A stretch of DNA of 64,000 nt from Loripinus fragilis. Lineage: Eukaryota; Mollusca; Bivalvia; Lucinida; Lucinidae. Where the stretch lies: positions 35,356,994-35,420,993 of the forward strand of contig OZ026515.1 of the NCBI GenBank assembly GCA_964019695.1. The letters are read 5' to 3'. How positions within the stretch are numbered: the first letter of the stretch is position 1; every line of letters begins with the position of its first letter. Position numbers and translations under genes: made by a program. The notes beneath the pieces are model-generated. The model had not been told where the DNA came from and ran no database searches. It saw only the letters and a program-made list of their open reading frames with translations. Shown here one piece after another: positions 22,887 to 35,300 of the stretch.

Positions 22887-23598
22887 GTTTGATTTGTTCT
22901 ATTTGCTTGTCTGGGATTTGCCCTGAATATGTAAATCGAGTGGTCTCGGACTCGAATGTAGGGCCTACGCTGCGTTGTAGATTTTGAAAATAGTATAGGG
23001 GTTTTGCAGGGTGTTTTTTTGCCTATTACACCATTACATTGAATGAGCATATAGTGCAAACACAGCTAGTGAATTGTTCTAAAAGGTAAAACTTGATATA
23101 AAAATCTGTCTAATTAACTTCATACGGTCCGAAGGTAAAGAAATACAAAAGCATCTTATCAAAATTGGTCCTTTTACTTTATTACTTGTGTTTGCCGGTC
23201 AAAATATATTATATACATATGTACACAACAGTGACTGACCTTGTGAATATATATATATGAAATTAATCCTTCAATTCACATAATCAATAGATTTAACCAC
23301 GTACAGTCACCTTTATAAATGACAAACTTCCTCACACGAGAGAAGCCGCCAAACCGAAGGTCTGCCAAACACAAAGCAAGAAAGGCAAGGAGGAGGAAAC
23401 GGTGTATTTAACCTAGCTGTTGAGTATTGACCCTGGAATGGTGTTTATCGATCTACTATAATTTGTAGTCAATTCAGGGATACATATTTTAACTGCATGC
23501 GACAGACTCAAGCCTAACATAATGTATGCTAGAACCATCCCAGCATAAACTGAACATCTGTATATACATGTACCTACACACAAAATTCAACAAATAAG
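22887..23598. other. ADPRS upstream region
   Basis: Should contain the ADPRS promoter and 5' UTR (minus strand). No TATA box or other motif could be supported. Confidence 0.4.
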
Positions 23599-23882
23599 CA
23601 GGGATACTCCTAGCCCAAAATGATGATGGGCCCTTAAAATGGGTCAATGGCCCATCTCATTCAAATACATGCAATTTCCAAATTTTAATAGGTCATTTGA
23701 AATTTTAATGAGCCCTGCACAATTTGCTGGGCCCAAGAATCCTTAATACCCACAGTAGAGCATAATTGACATGAGATTCGAATAACTTGTATATGGCGCC
23801 CAGCCAAATATAAAGTCCATTTTAGCAAAATATTAATGGTTCTCTCACAAAATGGATCAGGCCCATCCTAGGATTATCCCTG
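23599..23882. mobile_element. MITE with CAGGGATA termini
   Basis: Ends CAGGGATACTCCTAGCCC and GGCCCATCCTAGGATTATCC..CTG, 284 bp, no coding capacity. Confidence 0.7.
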
Positions 23883-25269
23883 ATTAAGGCAGCTAAAAAA
23901 ATAAATAAAAGGGAACCTTCGAGCTACATGACTTAAACCAGTGCTTATAATTTGGCAATAAGAGAGCCCGGAACTTCCCAAAGCAAAAACTTTAGTCTGA
24001 CTTCCCATATTATAAATACTCTGTGACTGGGAATCTCAAAATCCTGCTATTTTTCTTGTTCCAGGGTGTGGGAAGAATTCCATATCCATCAGTAATTGAT
24101 GAGCCATGGATATTTCTGGACCCCCTGTTTTGATTATGATTTTGTGCACTGTAACCAGATGACAGAAAACTATCAAGCCAACCAGATTGCTGGACACCTT
24201 GACAATGGCCTACCATTAGAAAGTGTGTAAGGGGAAGGCCCTAAGGGCAGTAACAACTGTAACTAAGCGAAAGCAAGCAAATGAAGCATATAAATTATAA
24301 AGCAGCGTAAGCAATTAAACAATAAGCTGAACATGTGACTTACTTGTCTCTGAATTAACTTATCCCTCAAAAAAGGTGGGGATTCACTATTAACAATCAT
24401 TTCTGAAATGAATAAATATATGTACAATTCCTATATCTAATATATTCTAATATCAAACCACCCTGAAGTGGCACATCCTGCGTTTTGGATCAGAATTTTG
24501 ACAACTCGCAAGCTTGCTCAAATCCTAAAAGATTCACTGCGGCCTGATGAGCGTGACCACCCATAACGTACTGGGTGAACAAGCTCCAGCCCTTAGGGAG
24601 AACTTATTCCCTAAAAGGGAGGACTGGCCCCACAGGGAGACATGCGCCCTAATAAACTTTTCAACCTTCCAGCTACAAGGGTAAAATGAGAATGACTCGG
24701 GCTAGAGTAAGGCCCTGTCCCGAGATAAGGAAAAATTTTCTAGTGCGCACAAAGAGCACAGCCAATCAATTTGAGCGTCTCATACTAGCGGACCAATAAA
24801 CGACTCTGATAGTCATACAGTGACGTCAGATGGCGCTAGGGCGGAGACATTATTTGTACCTACGAATAGAACAGAACAGAACAGGAAAATTATACACCGT
24901 GTCCTCCAGTTAATTACTAGCTATGAAACATAGCTTCACCATGGATGGGTCAGCCTGAGTGCCTTACCATGGACAAAATTTTACACACAGCGATGGTGAA
25001 AGATATCAGCTGGGAATGTTTTAAGGATCGATGATACATTGCCTGATTTAGCCTCTTATACAAGATGCAACGTTCAAAATTCCTTCTACTTACAACAAGA
25101 AGACAATCGTACACGAGGTAGTAGAGGATTCTTCAAGTAGAGAATTAACAGTGAGGTATATTCCCTCGTAATATCCCGGAATGGAACAACCTACCAGGAA
25201 ACGCCATAGCTGTTGCTTCATTGGAAATGTTCCAGGCATGTCTAACTAGTAGACTTATCCAAAAATTGA
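23883..25269. other. intergenic, unrecognised
   Basis: 24450-24960 is richer in GC than its surroundings and contains CAGTGACGTCAGATGGCGCT and a triple AACAG run. It may belong to a larger mobile element but no protein domain was found. Confidence 0.35.
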
Positions 25270-27010
25270 ATATGACCAGGAAATGCCACAATCACACACT
25301 GCAGACCAACCCGCGGCACCGTGAGGAAAATACACCGAACACTAGCATACAGCCACATGACAGCAAGACAAAGCATCCAGCTCTCTCTTCCTCAGCGAGA
25401 TAATTGCAAAGCTAGAAAGGACACTAAGTACTGCATAGCGAAAAAAACAAACAGGCAAACACAAACCCACTGATCACAACGCCTGATCCATCCAACACCA
25501 TGACCTGATTGTAGATATTTGGCTGTTTTCACAACAGTTTGGGGAACTCTGTTGTTTTACCCCTCATAACCAGTCCCAGAGGACCAATTACTTCCAGTGA
25601 TGACCCCTGGGCCCAGTCTTTAACCAGGAAGAACACATGGCGCCATGAGGAAGAGAAAAAGAACACAGACAACCTCAATAAAATGAAGGTAAAGAAGCCA
25701 GCCCTCTTTTCCTCAGCAAAGATGATTATATTGCTAAGTTAGAAAAGACACCAAGAAACTTGAGGAATGCATGACTGGCATTCTTTGACATTGAAAATGG
25801 GAATCCCCCTAAAGAGGAATGGCGATATACTTTTGCTAATCTACAAAAGGTCTGAAAGATAAAGCCAGTTTACCAACAGATGATATTATCCCATTAACTA
25901 GCTGTGGTGGGAATCACCACTCGGGGGGCATTTTGAACTCCAATTGCAGAAACAGATATCAACAAAGGTAGCTTCTTCCCACAGATGATAAGAGATTTAA
26001 ACGCTCTCACAGAATCTAATTTGCGCGTCTGAAATTGTAGATGGCAGTGTTGCTACGTTTATTTCTCTGGTAGGAGCTAGGGACTACTTTTCCCGATTAC
26101 AGGTCCTGGAGAAAGAATGTCAGTATTGGTGTAAATTCAGTAAATATCCGGATTCTGATTGTTCCCAGTGATGCCTCCATGCAAGCTAAACAATTCAATT
26201 TTGTGTTTTAACAACAACGGAATCTAAATTAAATACTAGTATATTGAAGCTCTCCCAATGTCCTCGGCTGCCGTACGTTTTAAGGCGGCAAAGTTTTATG
26301 CTGTCAGCTACAGTAAAACCTGTCTTAAGCGGTCACTCAAAAATAGACAAAACAAAAAATTTAAAGACAGATGGTAGCTAAATGAAGGTCGAAAGTATTG
26401 TAGAATGCTCTCTTGGAGCATTCTGCAATACTTTTGACCTGCATTAAGCGATAATCAGCCTTGAAAACCAATTTTTGACCTTATATACATTCTTATTGAG
26501 TGGCCACTCAAGACAGGTTTTAATGTATTATTGTTTGGTGTTTGGTCCAGATTCTGTGATATGGTTCTTTGTATTCCTTCAATCTTGTTTTGCAATAATA
26601 TCGCCTGGTTGTTTAACTTTACATGTATTATTGTTTATTGTTTGGTCCAGATTTTGTGAAATGGTTCCTTGTGTCCCTTCTTTCTAGTTTGCAATAATAT
26701 CGCCTGGTTGGTTTACTTAAATTGTATTCCTTTTATGAGTGTGTCTTTGTGAATATTTTGGTCCTTGTTTTATGATGTGGTTTTGGTGCCCTTTCTAGTT
26801 TAGCAATCATCTTGCTAAGGAGAAGAAAGCTGGTTGCTTTACTTCATTTGTGGTTTGGCTGTTCTGCTTTGTCTCTTCCTCGCAGTGCCACGGGTTGTTT
26901 ACTGTCTCTGATTGTGGCATTTCCTGGTCATATTCACTTGCTATTTGTGTTCTGACGTCTCTTCCTTACGCTGCCATGGGTTGATCAGTGATTGTAGCAT
27001 CACTTCTCAG
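25270..27010. repeat. cluster of family P repeats and degenerate 100-bp units
   Basis: Family P copies at 25270-25440 and 25600-25760, and an inverted copy at about 26780-27000 (TGTGGCATTTCCTGGTCAT-like). 26524-26820 holds three degenerate units of about 100 bp, each with TTTGGTCC and GCAATAATATCGCCTGGTTG (decayed in the third). Confidence 0.6.
26309..26527. mobile_element. family D MITE, copy 2
   Basis: TACAGTAAAACCTGTCTTAA at the left and CAAGACAGGTTTTAATGTA at the right. The central hairpin is AAAGTATTGTAGAATGCTCT facing AGCATTCTGCAATACTTTTG. Confidence 0.8.
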
Positions 27011-27258
27011 CCCTATCATTTCGGACGTATTCTTCTAGGATAAGAGAATAATTAATCAGGTACGAGTGGTTTGTAATAACCTCGTTGCAAACCTGGAGGA
27101 CAAGTACTATTCAGGGCTTGGCACCCACAGCTATCACTACTACAGAGAAACACACTTTATCGCAAGGAATAATGACAAAATCACAGGAACGTTAAATGTA
27201 GTCAAGGTCACTGGGTCACAGTGCGTGCTTAAGAATAACAGGGAGGATAATTACTATT

Positions 27259-27480
27259 TGAGCCGTGACATGTGATTTCCAACAATGTGGCATTTTGACA
27301 AGTGTGCAGCCTCCCTTTAAGCTTAGAAACTCCAAAGAATGTTCAGTCAGAAGCCTAACAGTCATAGAATATTCAAGCGGCGAGCAATGCCTCTGATCAG
27401 ACTGCGGGTACACGCAGGCTGATCTGAAGCTTTGCTGGTCTTACATACCACATTGTTGGAAATCTTCATGTCGCAGCTCA
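27259..27480. mobile_element. family G MITE, copy 1
   Basis: Inverted ends TGAGCCGTGACATGTGATTT and ATTGTTGGAAATC..GCAGCTCA, about 222 bp, with a central GCGCAG-like hairpin at about 27385-27430 (CTGATCAGACTGCGGGTACA). Copies: 35918, 40909, 56986 (truncated) and 57428. Confidence 0.8.
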
Positions 27481-28024
27481 TACAAGTTTTGGCACTCACA
27501 GCTATCAATGCTGCAGAGAAACACACCTAAATGTTAACTGTTGACAGATGGAATTGGAACTATGTCCCACCTGGTTAAAAGCAGGTGCAACAAAAATGAC
27601 CACAATCCTTCACTCAAAATAGCTGCTATCTGGTTATTGTATTTTGGGCATGCTATTTATTATAAAGTGACAGTATAAAACAGGAAAATGATTATCAAAT
27701 ATTTTATTGCACTTTTGAAGACATATTCATACAATCATATAATGAGACAAAAACAAATCTCAAATGTGTATTTAAATATAGGATCAGTACTTGCTATGTG
27801 TTTTCAGATAAGAGGAATGCAAAGTACAGCATGATACCCCACCACTGTGTTTGCTTTGTCAACATTCTTATAATACTAACAACTATGTATAGTATATTAA
27901 ATAATAGGTAACTGATTGAAACTTTGTTAATAATTATTCTTGTATGTCCCAATTCACACCTTGTTAGTAATTACAAATCTGTTAATTAAACCTTGTCAGC
28001 TAAACTCAGATTTATCTTTTTTGA
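27481..28024. other. intergenic, unrecognised
   Basis: AT-rich, no gene seen. Confidence 0.4.
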
Positions 28025-28092
28025 AAACACTGTAGATCCACATCAGCTGCCTTCTAACAAAGCCTTCTAATCAAGATCCACACTGTTTTCCA
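28025..28092. repeat. GATCAG hairpin, AACAGTGT type, diverged
   Basis: GAAAACACTGTAGATCCACA, then CAGCTGCCTTC facing GAAGGC-like and ATCAAGATCCACACTGTTTT. Confidence 0.65.
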
Positions 28093-28324
28093 CTTAGATT
28101 GAAAATACACAATGACAACAAGAATGTTGCCTGTGCAGGTTAACAGAATAAAAAATGAGTGGGTGTGTAGTACATACATATATTCAGCATGGCAAGGGTT
28201 AACATGAGATGCATATACATTCACATTGCACTCCAAATGTGACAAGGTTTCTGGTAGTATACTGCTAGATCATCAGATCTGTATTCTAAGTCTGGAATAA
28301 GAGGCTATCAGCTAGGGTACCGTA

Positions 28325-28445
28325 GGCCTCCAGATAAGAGTGCAAAAATGATTTTTCTCTCAACCAAAACATATGTTGTGGGTAGCCAAAAGAACCGTCT
28401 GAGTGAGACTTTTTATGAGCACTCAATACACATTTTATTTGATGT
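28325..28445. repeat. family B foldback, copy
   Basis: CCTCCAGATAAGAGTGCAAA, CAACCAAAACATATGTTGTG and AAAAGAACCGTCT are present. The second arm is decayed. Confidence 0.7.
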
Positions 28446-30397
28446 GAAACAACAAGTATGGGGATGTATAAATTAATGTTTTTTCGGGTCTGCTTGCCAA
28501 AACTTAATCTGGTTAGGCGTCAGTGGATTGATGCTACAATTTTATGTCATGCGCATGTAAAGGATACAAGCCTACATCCGAAATTATAATTTTTGATTCG
28601 TACATCAAGCAAAAGGTTCTTTATGATGAAAAACGTTGAAACCGTCCCAGAATGATGCCCATTTATGCAACGTTTCTGTATTCCATTTTGACGTTAAAAT
28701 GCTCTTTTTCAGTTTCTTGACTTGTCAGCGAAACTGAATGGAGCATTCAAGTAATATTTTTGATGTTAGAGTGGCACAAGCACCTGGAAGAGTTCCCTTA
28801 GTCAATCATTTGAAAATGTCTTCTATGGATAGCGTTACTGTCTACAGTTAGCCAAAAATTCTGGTCAACATCACTTTTCATGAAAAAAAATATGCAGAGA
28901 CCAAACGACCTCTGACGGTGGTAGAGGGAATCACAGTGTATCGCTTCCTATAATTTTGATAAAAATTAAAGTCGATCAAATACTTCGATCTTCATATATA
29001 AGCTCACTGTTGGTCTCTATTTTATGATTTTGCATTTGATTTCCTATTTGCATAAATGTACGGTTTTATTTTGGTGCTAAAGTGGTCACTTTTTGTATTA
29101 TACATATAGGAAATAGAAAAATATTTTTAAAACATCATTCCCCCGCAAGTCACAACTAATCCTTTTGCACGTAAGTGTGTTCTCATATTTTACATAAGAT
29201 ATGTGAAAAGCTAGCTGAGACTCTGGGGGGGAGGGAATGATATCCCACAGCCCAAAATGAGACGTCTGGGCTAGCCGAACATTAGCATTAGGATTTTTGG
29301 TGAGCTCTCTTGAAAATCTTTTTTCCAGTATAAGGAAATAATTAGTACAAGTAAGCTTCCTTTTCATAACCCATTAGTCATGGAATATTACAACGTTTTA
29401 GCATATTTTTCTTTAGATTATGAAAATTGTCCTTTTGCTAAATTCAGTTGGTAGATTATTTTGCACATATACTGTATCTATCCAATACACATAACTACAT
29501 GGCCACTGACTAGGTGTACTTTATGCATGGATGAATGGTTATGATACACTGCTGCATAATATTGTACCGGGTAAATACATTGTCATCAAGGTTGAATATG
29601 GACTACAGTTGCACTTCAAAATATTTCTGAACAAATCAGATAGAAAACATAACACCAAAAATAATCATTAAAATGCTCATGATTTTGGACTTTAAAATAC
29701 TTTCACTGTGATTTGTAATCGAGTATTGATGATATAATACCCTTACATGTGAAAATAATTGATTTCTTAATGTTTTGGTGTAGTCAAATTTTGCAACCCC
29801 TACCCCCTTTGGTAGTGTCTCCTGTTTTGTCGTAGGCATCTGCCTGTCCAATTATAACCTTAATTCTTTCTTAATACATCAAGCGTCCTACCAAAAAGGA
29901 TACCAGTGATATCTTATGCATAGGAAAGTTTTGGGAAGCATCTGAAAATTAGGCAGATACCCTATCAAAGAGTCAGAGGTCCTTTTATAAACTTGCCTTA
30001 CCCTAAATTGCCTTTCTTATGGCACTCTCTTAAACAAGAACACCCTTTCACAATGAAAACAGTACTGTTTTTGCCTTGTAAATGCGATTAGAAATTAACT
30101 TTTCCCAAAAAAAGGGCAGTGTTGTTTTTTTAGGATGTTTCAAAAAATATTTTCAGCGATAACTTTAGGTGTTCGCAATTTTAGAGTGTTTGAACTTTAA
30201 GAACATTTACCGTATCAATTTTAATACCTGTGGTTACGACACCCCAAGAAGTGATTTCATATGATAAACAAGAATTTTAAAGAGTTTACTACTTTTCCCA
30301 CTCACTGTTGTTGTTGTTGTTGTTGAGTTGTGGTTTAACACTTTCAATATCACATTTTAAGATAAACAAAATCTTTGAGCATAAATTGTAAATATTT
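28446..30397. other. intergenic, unrecognised
   Basis: About 2 kb of AT-rich sequence without recognisable repeats or exons. A GTT trinucleotide run follows at 30306-30325. Confidence 0.35.
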
Positions 30398-30530
30398 TTG
30401 TTACCCATAAGTTTTAACATGTGTTTTGGGTGCTCAAAAGACCCATTTCATTGATACGGTTCTTTTGAGTACCCACAACATGTTTTGGTTGAGAAATAAG
30501 AAAATTAATTTTCTGTTATGCCCTCTTAAA
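30398..30530. repeat. family B foldback, copy
   Basis: TTACCCATAAGTTTTAACAT, GGGTGCTCAAAAGACCCATT facing CGGTTCTTTTGAGTACCC, then CTCTTAAAGGCCTGAAG. Confidence 0.75.
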
Positions 30531-30758
30531 GGCCTGAAGATGGATACAGGTAAACAGGTACTTTGGAAAACAGTCAAGACCCAGATGAAATGGCACATAT
30601 GCTGCATTTCATCATGGTCTACAATCTTCAGGGAAAGAAATATATTTTATAGCAATTTTTACTGACAACCCCTTAAAATACAAAATGGACAATTCCATAC
30701 TTATTGTTTCAACATGCATGGGATAACCCATCAGAGTGAAAATGGTTAACATTGCTTT

Positions 30759-30943
30759 CAGGGTATATTCTAGGCAGGGGGATTTGGGGATCCCCCCCCC
30801 CTAGTTTTTGAAAGATCCCCCCTAATTTTAAGAAGAAGGGGGATATTTTATATAGGCAAAGAAGGGAAAATATCAAAATTTAAGTAAAATGCTCAATATT
30901 CTATAACAATCCCCCTGGTTTTCAAATCCGAGAATAAACCCTG
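30759..30943. mobile_element. MITE with AGGGTTTATTCT-like termini
   Basis: Ends CAGGGTATATTCTAGGCAGG and GAGAATAAACCCTG. C- and G-runs (about 30790) face each other in opposite orientation. Confidence 0.6.
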
Positions 30944-31014
30944 AAGCCTTTCAACAATTATTAAACATATCATGACAGTCGGTTATCTACACACACTGTT
31001 TTTACAAAGGTTCC

Positions 31015-31120
31015 TTAGTAGTTAACCAGTACTTTGTGCATTCATACTTCAATAAAAAAACAACTGCCAGATAGGAGATAACTATATCTACAAATATATA
31101 TGACCCTATCTTGGTTTGAT
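31015..31120 (-). mobile_element. SINE fragment
   Basis: Resembles the middle of the SINE at 6161-6487 (AGTTAACCAGTACTTTGTGC versus AGTTAACCAGTACTTCGTGC). The head is degraded. Confidence 0.5.
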
Positions 31121-31179
31121 CTCACAATCCAACTACCAATATTGCAGTTGATTGAAGTCATTCCATTCCAACTCACAGT

Positions 31180-31375
31180 TCAGGCCCCCAGATAAGAGTG
31201 TGTAACAGAAAATTATTTTTCTTATTTCTCAACCAAAACATATGTTGTGGGTACTCAAAAGAATCGTCTCGATGAGAGGGTTCTTTTGAGCACCCCAAAC
31301 ACACGATAAAACTGATGGATAAGAAAATAATCACAGTTTTATGCTTAAAAGATTGCTTAACTGGCCCTATGTCAC
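31180..31375. repeat. family B foldback, copy
   Basis: Outer CCCCCAGATAAGAGTG and inner CTCAAAAGAATCGTCTCGAT facing GAGAGGGTTCTTTTGAGCAC, then TTGCTTAACTGGCCCTATG. Confidence 0.75.
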
Positions 31376-31700
31376 TATCAACTTGGATAATAATATGCAG
31401 GCTGATATCATTCTCTGCCCACATTGCCTTAACCTCAAATAAATTATAAGAAACATTTGTTTCATCCCATAGGAAAATGGTACTTATATGGTTAATGCAT
31501 AAATTCATGAGCATTTATCAAGTAAGGTCTAGATATGCCATCTTGCCAGAGCCTTCACTGCTTGCATACTCAAAGTATGGATGTAGATAAAGACTCGGGT
31601 CCAAATTAAGACCTATAGCCTCACTGAATATGACAGGGTGGGCATTCATTCGAGTTTTCAATGCATATGCAACAAACATCAAAACCTCATGAGCTGTCTC

Positions 31701-31945
31701 AAATGGGCCTCGACACAAGAAAACCTGTCTTTGGGGGTTTGCAAACAACAAAGGCGCAGACCAGCCTGCGCATCTGCGCAGACTGATCAGCGCCTTTGTT
31801 ATTCTTTATTTGGTAAGTATCATATCTAAACTTGCCACAGGTGAAATTTCAATTTTCTAGCTAGTCTCTGTAGCTGGGGAAACTGGTTTGAAACTCGCTT
31901 TGACGGAAACCCCGAAGTCAGGTTTTCTCGCCTCGAGGCCCAAAT
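31701..31945. mobile_element. family J MITE with GCGCAG hairpin, copy 2
   Basis: Ends AAATGGGCCTCGACACAAGA and TTTTCTCGCCTCGAGGCCCA. Between about 31750 and 31800 sits CGCAGACCAGCCTGCGCATC followed by TGCGCAGACTGATCAGCGCC. Confidence 0.85.
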
Positions 31946-32282
31946 GATGTTGATAATATACTAATAACCTTGCAGTTTCTCCAGAATGCAAACTGGGAAT
32001 ATCATTGCATAAGGCTTTCTCAATACTATAGCCCCTTGAATTATAAGCTTCTGGGATATACAGAATGAATAGAAAATGACATTTTAAGATATCAAAAAAG
32101 CACAACCATATCACCCATAACTGCTGGATTTAGCAACACTGGCAAGTTGCGCACATCATACTTTCATGAAACTCAAACGCATTCCATTTATAAATCATTG
32201 TGCCCAAAGTGAAGATGCATTGTGTAGATTGGGCGGATGCCCACGGTCAACTGTAGAATCAGCACATGGAGATTCATTCTTG

Positions 32283-32380
32283 CTACCTTCCTGGTCTGTA
32301 AGGTCCAAACATAGTCTTAAGAATTTTCATAGCTCCTTGCCAAACCAGTGATGCTCTTCCAATGTTTGCCATTAGATCTC
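32283..32380 (-). CDS. PEX26: PEX26 exon 5 (stop codon)
   Basis: 98 nt, acceptor ATTATTTCCAG, stop TAG at 32283-32285. Encodes the short C-terminal tail (ASLVWQGAMKILKTMFGPYR). It is assigned by phase, acceptor quality and resemblance to the tail of other PEX26 proteins. It is the least certain exon. Confidence 0.75.
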
Positions 32381-35300
32381 CTGGAAATAATTGCACAGCA
32401 TTTGATAAAAAGAACTCACAGCGGTTTAGAATTGAGTTTTCTTAATTCTAATTTAGCACCAACCGTTGGTCTTAAATCACAGACAAACAATTCTTATTTA
32501 AGACCAACGGTTGGTCCCATCCTCAATTGAAAATTAGGTCTTTAACGTTTAAAACTCTCAAAATGCAATGTTTTTAGTGTTAACATATACAGTAAAACCT
32601 GTGTAAAATGGCCACTCTCAAAGTGACCGAAAATTTGTTTTCAAGACCAATTATCAATTAATGCAGGTCAAAAGTATTGCCAATGGGAGCATTCTGAAAT
32701 ACTTTTGACCTTCATTAAGCTACCATTTGTCATAAAGATCTTTGTTTTGTCTATTTTTGAGTGGCCATTTTACAAAGGTTTTACTGCATTGTGAATTCAA
32801 CTACATACAGAACTTGAGAAGATCTTACACAAGTGGTCAGGCATTCAATATGTACATTTACCTTGTCAGGATAAACTGCATTGTAAATATGTTGTTTCAT
32901 TTTTGGTATCATTTTTTTTGTGAAAGTCATATACTTGTTTTGGTCTGTGTAAGGGAAGTAATATAATCGTGTTTAATCCCTGCTTTGCATTTTATCGTTT
33001 ATGCTATCTAGGTGTTTGTTTTAAAGACATTGTTGTCTAATTAATAGTAGATGAATCAGTTAGTTGTATATTTTCACCGAAAGGTTATGCAAGATGGTTG
33101 GTGTCTTGGTTCGATGTTTCATAAATTTTAATTGATAAATTTGACTTATATATAGTCAATTTTAATAAGTTAATAGGTTTACAGGCGCGATACTAAATCC
33201 CGGCTTCCCGGCGATGACAAGTGATATAACGCTCTTAAAACACAGTGCACGAAACCCGAAAAACGAATTTAGTTGTAAAAAAAAAAGCATTCTGCCCTGT
33301 TGACGCGGATGATAAAAAAGACAAGGTCATACGTAGAAGGTCGAAACGCTATATCTCCAATCTGGTTCACAGTCTGTACGATGCTCGCATAGTTCAGCTA
33401 GGCTGAACACATACGGTTCAGACAGGCAGGCTGAAGCCCATACGAGTTGGCGCTTCATAACGTTATATGCTTGGAGCATAACGTTTATAGATTGAGCCAA
33501 GCTGAACGCATGCGTAGGTTTGGAAACATCCTAACCAGGTTATGAGCTATTGTCTAAGACAGGCAAACTAAAGCCCATACAAGTTGGTGCTTTATAACGT
33601 TATTGCTTGGAGCATAACGTTTAAACTCATATAAGTTGAGTTACGTTCCTAGCACTGAGGCTGGAACGTGTTTCAAACCAGGGGTTTGAAACGATTAAGT
33701 TTAGAGTTAGTATAAAATTGCTCAGCGCTATTGTAAAGCTGAGAATACCTCCAGCCATCTTGCTGGCGTTGCGACCATAGTTGATTTATATTGTAGGGTC
33801 CCATGCCAAGAATTTGTGTTGATCATTTATGATCGTATAGCTCATGTTATGAGCGTTTTGTCTGTACATATTACTGTACATATTACTGACGTTTATAGGC
33901 TATATTAGTCTTGGGTTTTCATAGTTCATAATTCATATGCTGAACTTTGGCTGTCCAGCTAAAGACATTGTCGCTTCATAGCACGCCCATTATAAACATT
34001 GTTCAGGCGTCGTCATAGGGCTCTAACGACAAGGTTATAGCCAGACCTCACCACCAACCTGACATACCTCGTCCCAAACTGAAAATGGTATAAAAATAGC
34101 TATTTATGTTCATAATGAGCCTTTTTCACTACCAATTTTATACAGAAAGATAAATTAGCATTCAAATTACCAAGATTCCACTGTAAAGAATATCAACCTT
34201 CTATACACTGTAATGTTTATCATTTATACCAATTAAGAATGCAAGAATGGGTACAGAGATAGGGCTCTGTTTAGATTTTTATACTTATTGTATATGTGTT
34301 AAAGTTTAAACTTTCAACCACCAGTAATTTAAATTAAAAGTAAGTCATTATACAACATAACTGAAAAACCAGATTATTTTTAGTATTTCCTATAACATAT
34401 GTTCAGTGCGATCAAAAAGTAACGGTTCACTGAGACAGTTTCTTTAACTCTTTGCCTCCTGGGTAATTTTTCATGCTTTTTGTCATCTGTTGATTTTTTT
34501 CAAAATCAACTTTTTTTAAAAAAAGTTCTTTCAGGAATACCATCAAAGTGTCAAACAGTTCAGATCTAGATCAGACCCGATATTTTGTCTGGCCTGATTT
34601 GGGTCCAAACTCTCTGCAAAGGTTATCAGCAGACGACACTACGAGGCAAAGAGTTAAGCATCCAAAACCTTTGCTTCGATAGGAATTATTTTTAAATAAC
34701 CATAAATACATGTACGCCCTATTCTCTGAATCCAATTCCAAATGCAATTCAAACAAGTAAAATTTGTCAAATTTATATCCCCCGACTATGGGTTATTTTA
34801 GAGAAATCAAAATATAAATCCCATTTCTCCAACCTCTAAGATCACATTGGGTATTATTCAAATCATAACAAATGCCTGTCAATTATATCTAAGTGCCAAC
34901 TTGTTTAGTTCAACAAAATATACTTATCTGCAAAATTTCAATATCTGACCTTTCAACCTGATCCTAGAGGTCAGGGGTGTGTGTTGGGTTATAGGTGGTC
35001 TACACTCATTTCTCATTAATTTGATATGCAACCACTTTCAGAAAAAAGTTTTGACCTTTTTGACTCTACCCAGGGGTCGAGGGTGTGTGTAAGGAAAAAA
35101 TATTTGCTTGTATGGTGTTCTACACTCTATCCCTTTTAATTTGATATGCAAAGTGACTTCTTTCAGAAGAAACAAATATTCTGACCCCACCCTTGGGTTG
35201 ATGGTATGTCTGCGGGTAAAATATTTGCTACCATGTTGCTGAATACTGATATGAAAAAGTTGATTTTTGTCCTTTGCCCAATCCCCTAAGTCCTCCCAGG

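Noticed and set aside
31518..31751. 77-codon frame ending ..YASSEGSGKMAYLDLT
   Set aside because: A related phrase (GSGETAHM) appears in the 1.76-1.96 kb region, so it looks like repeat sequence, and it overlaps a family J MITE.
31957..32060. Possible extra exon with acceptor TATATCCCAG and donor CAAG/GTTATT
   Set aside because: It lies downstream of the PEX26 stop codon, encodes nothing recognisable and has no partner exons.
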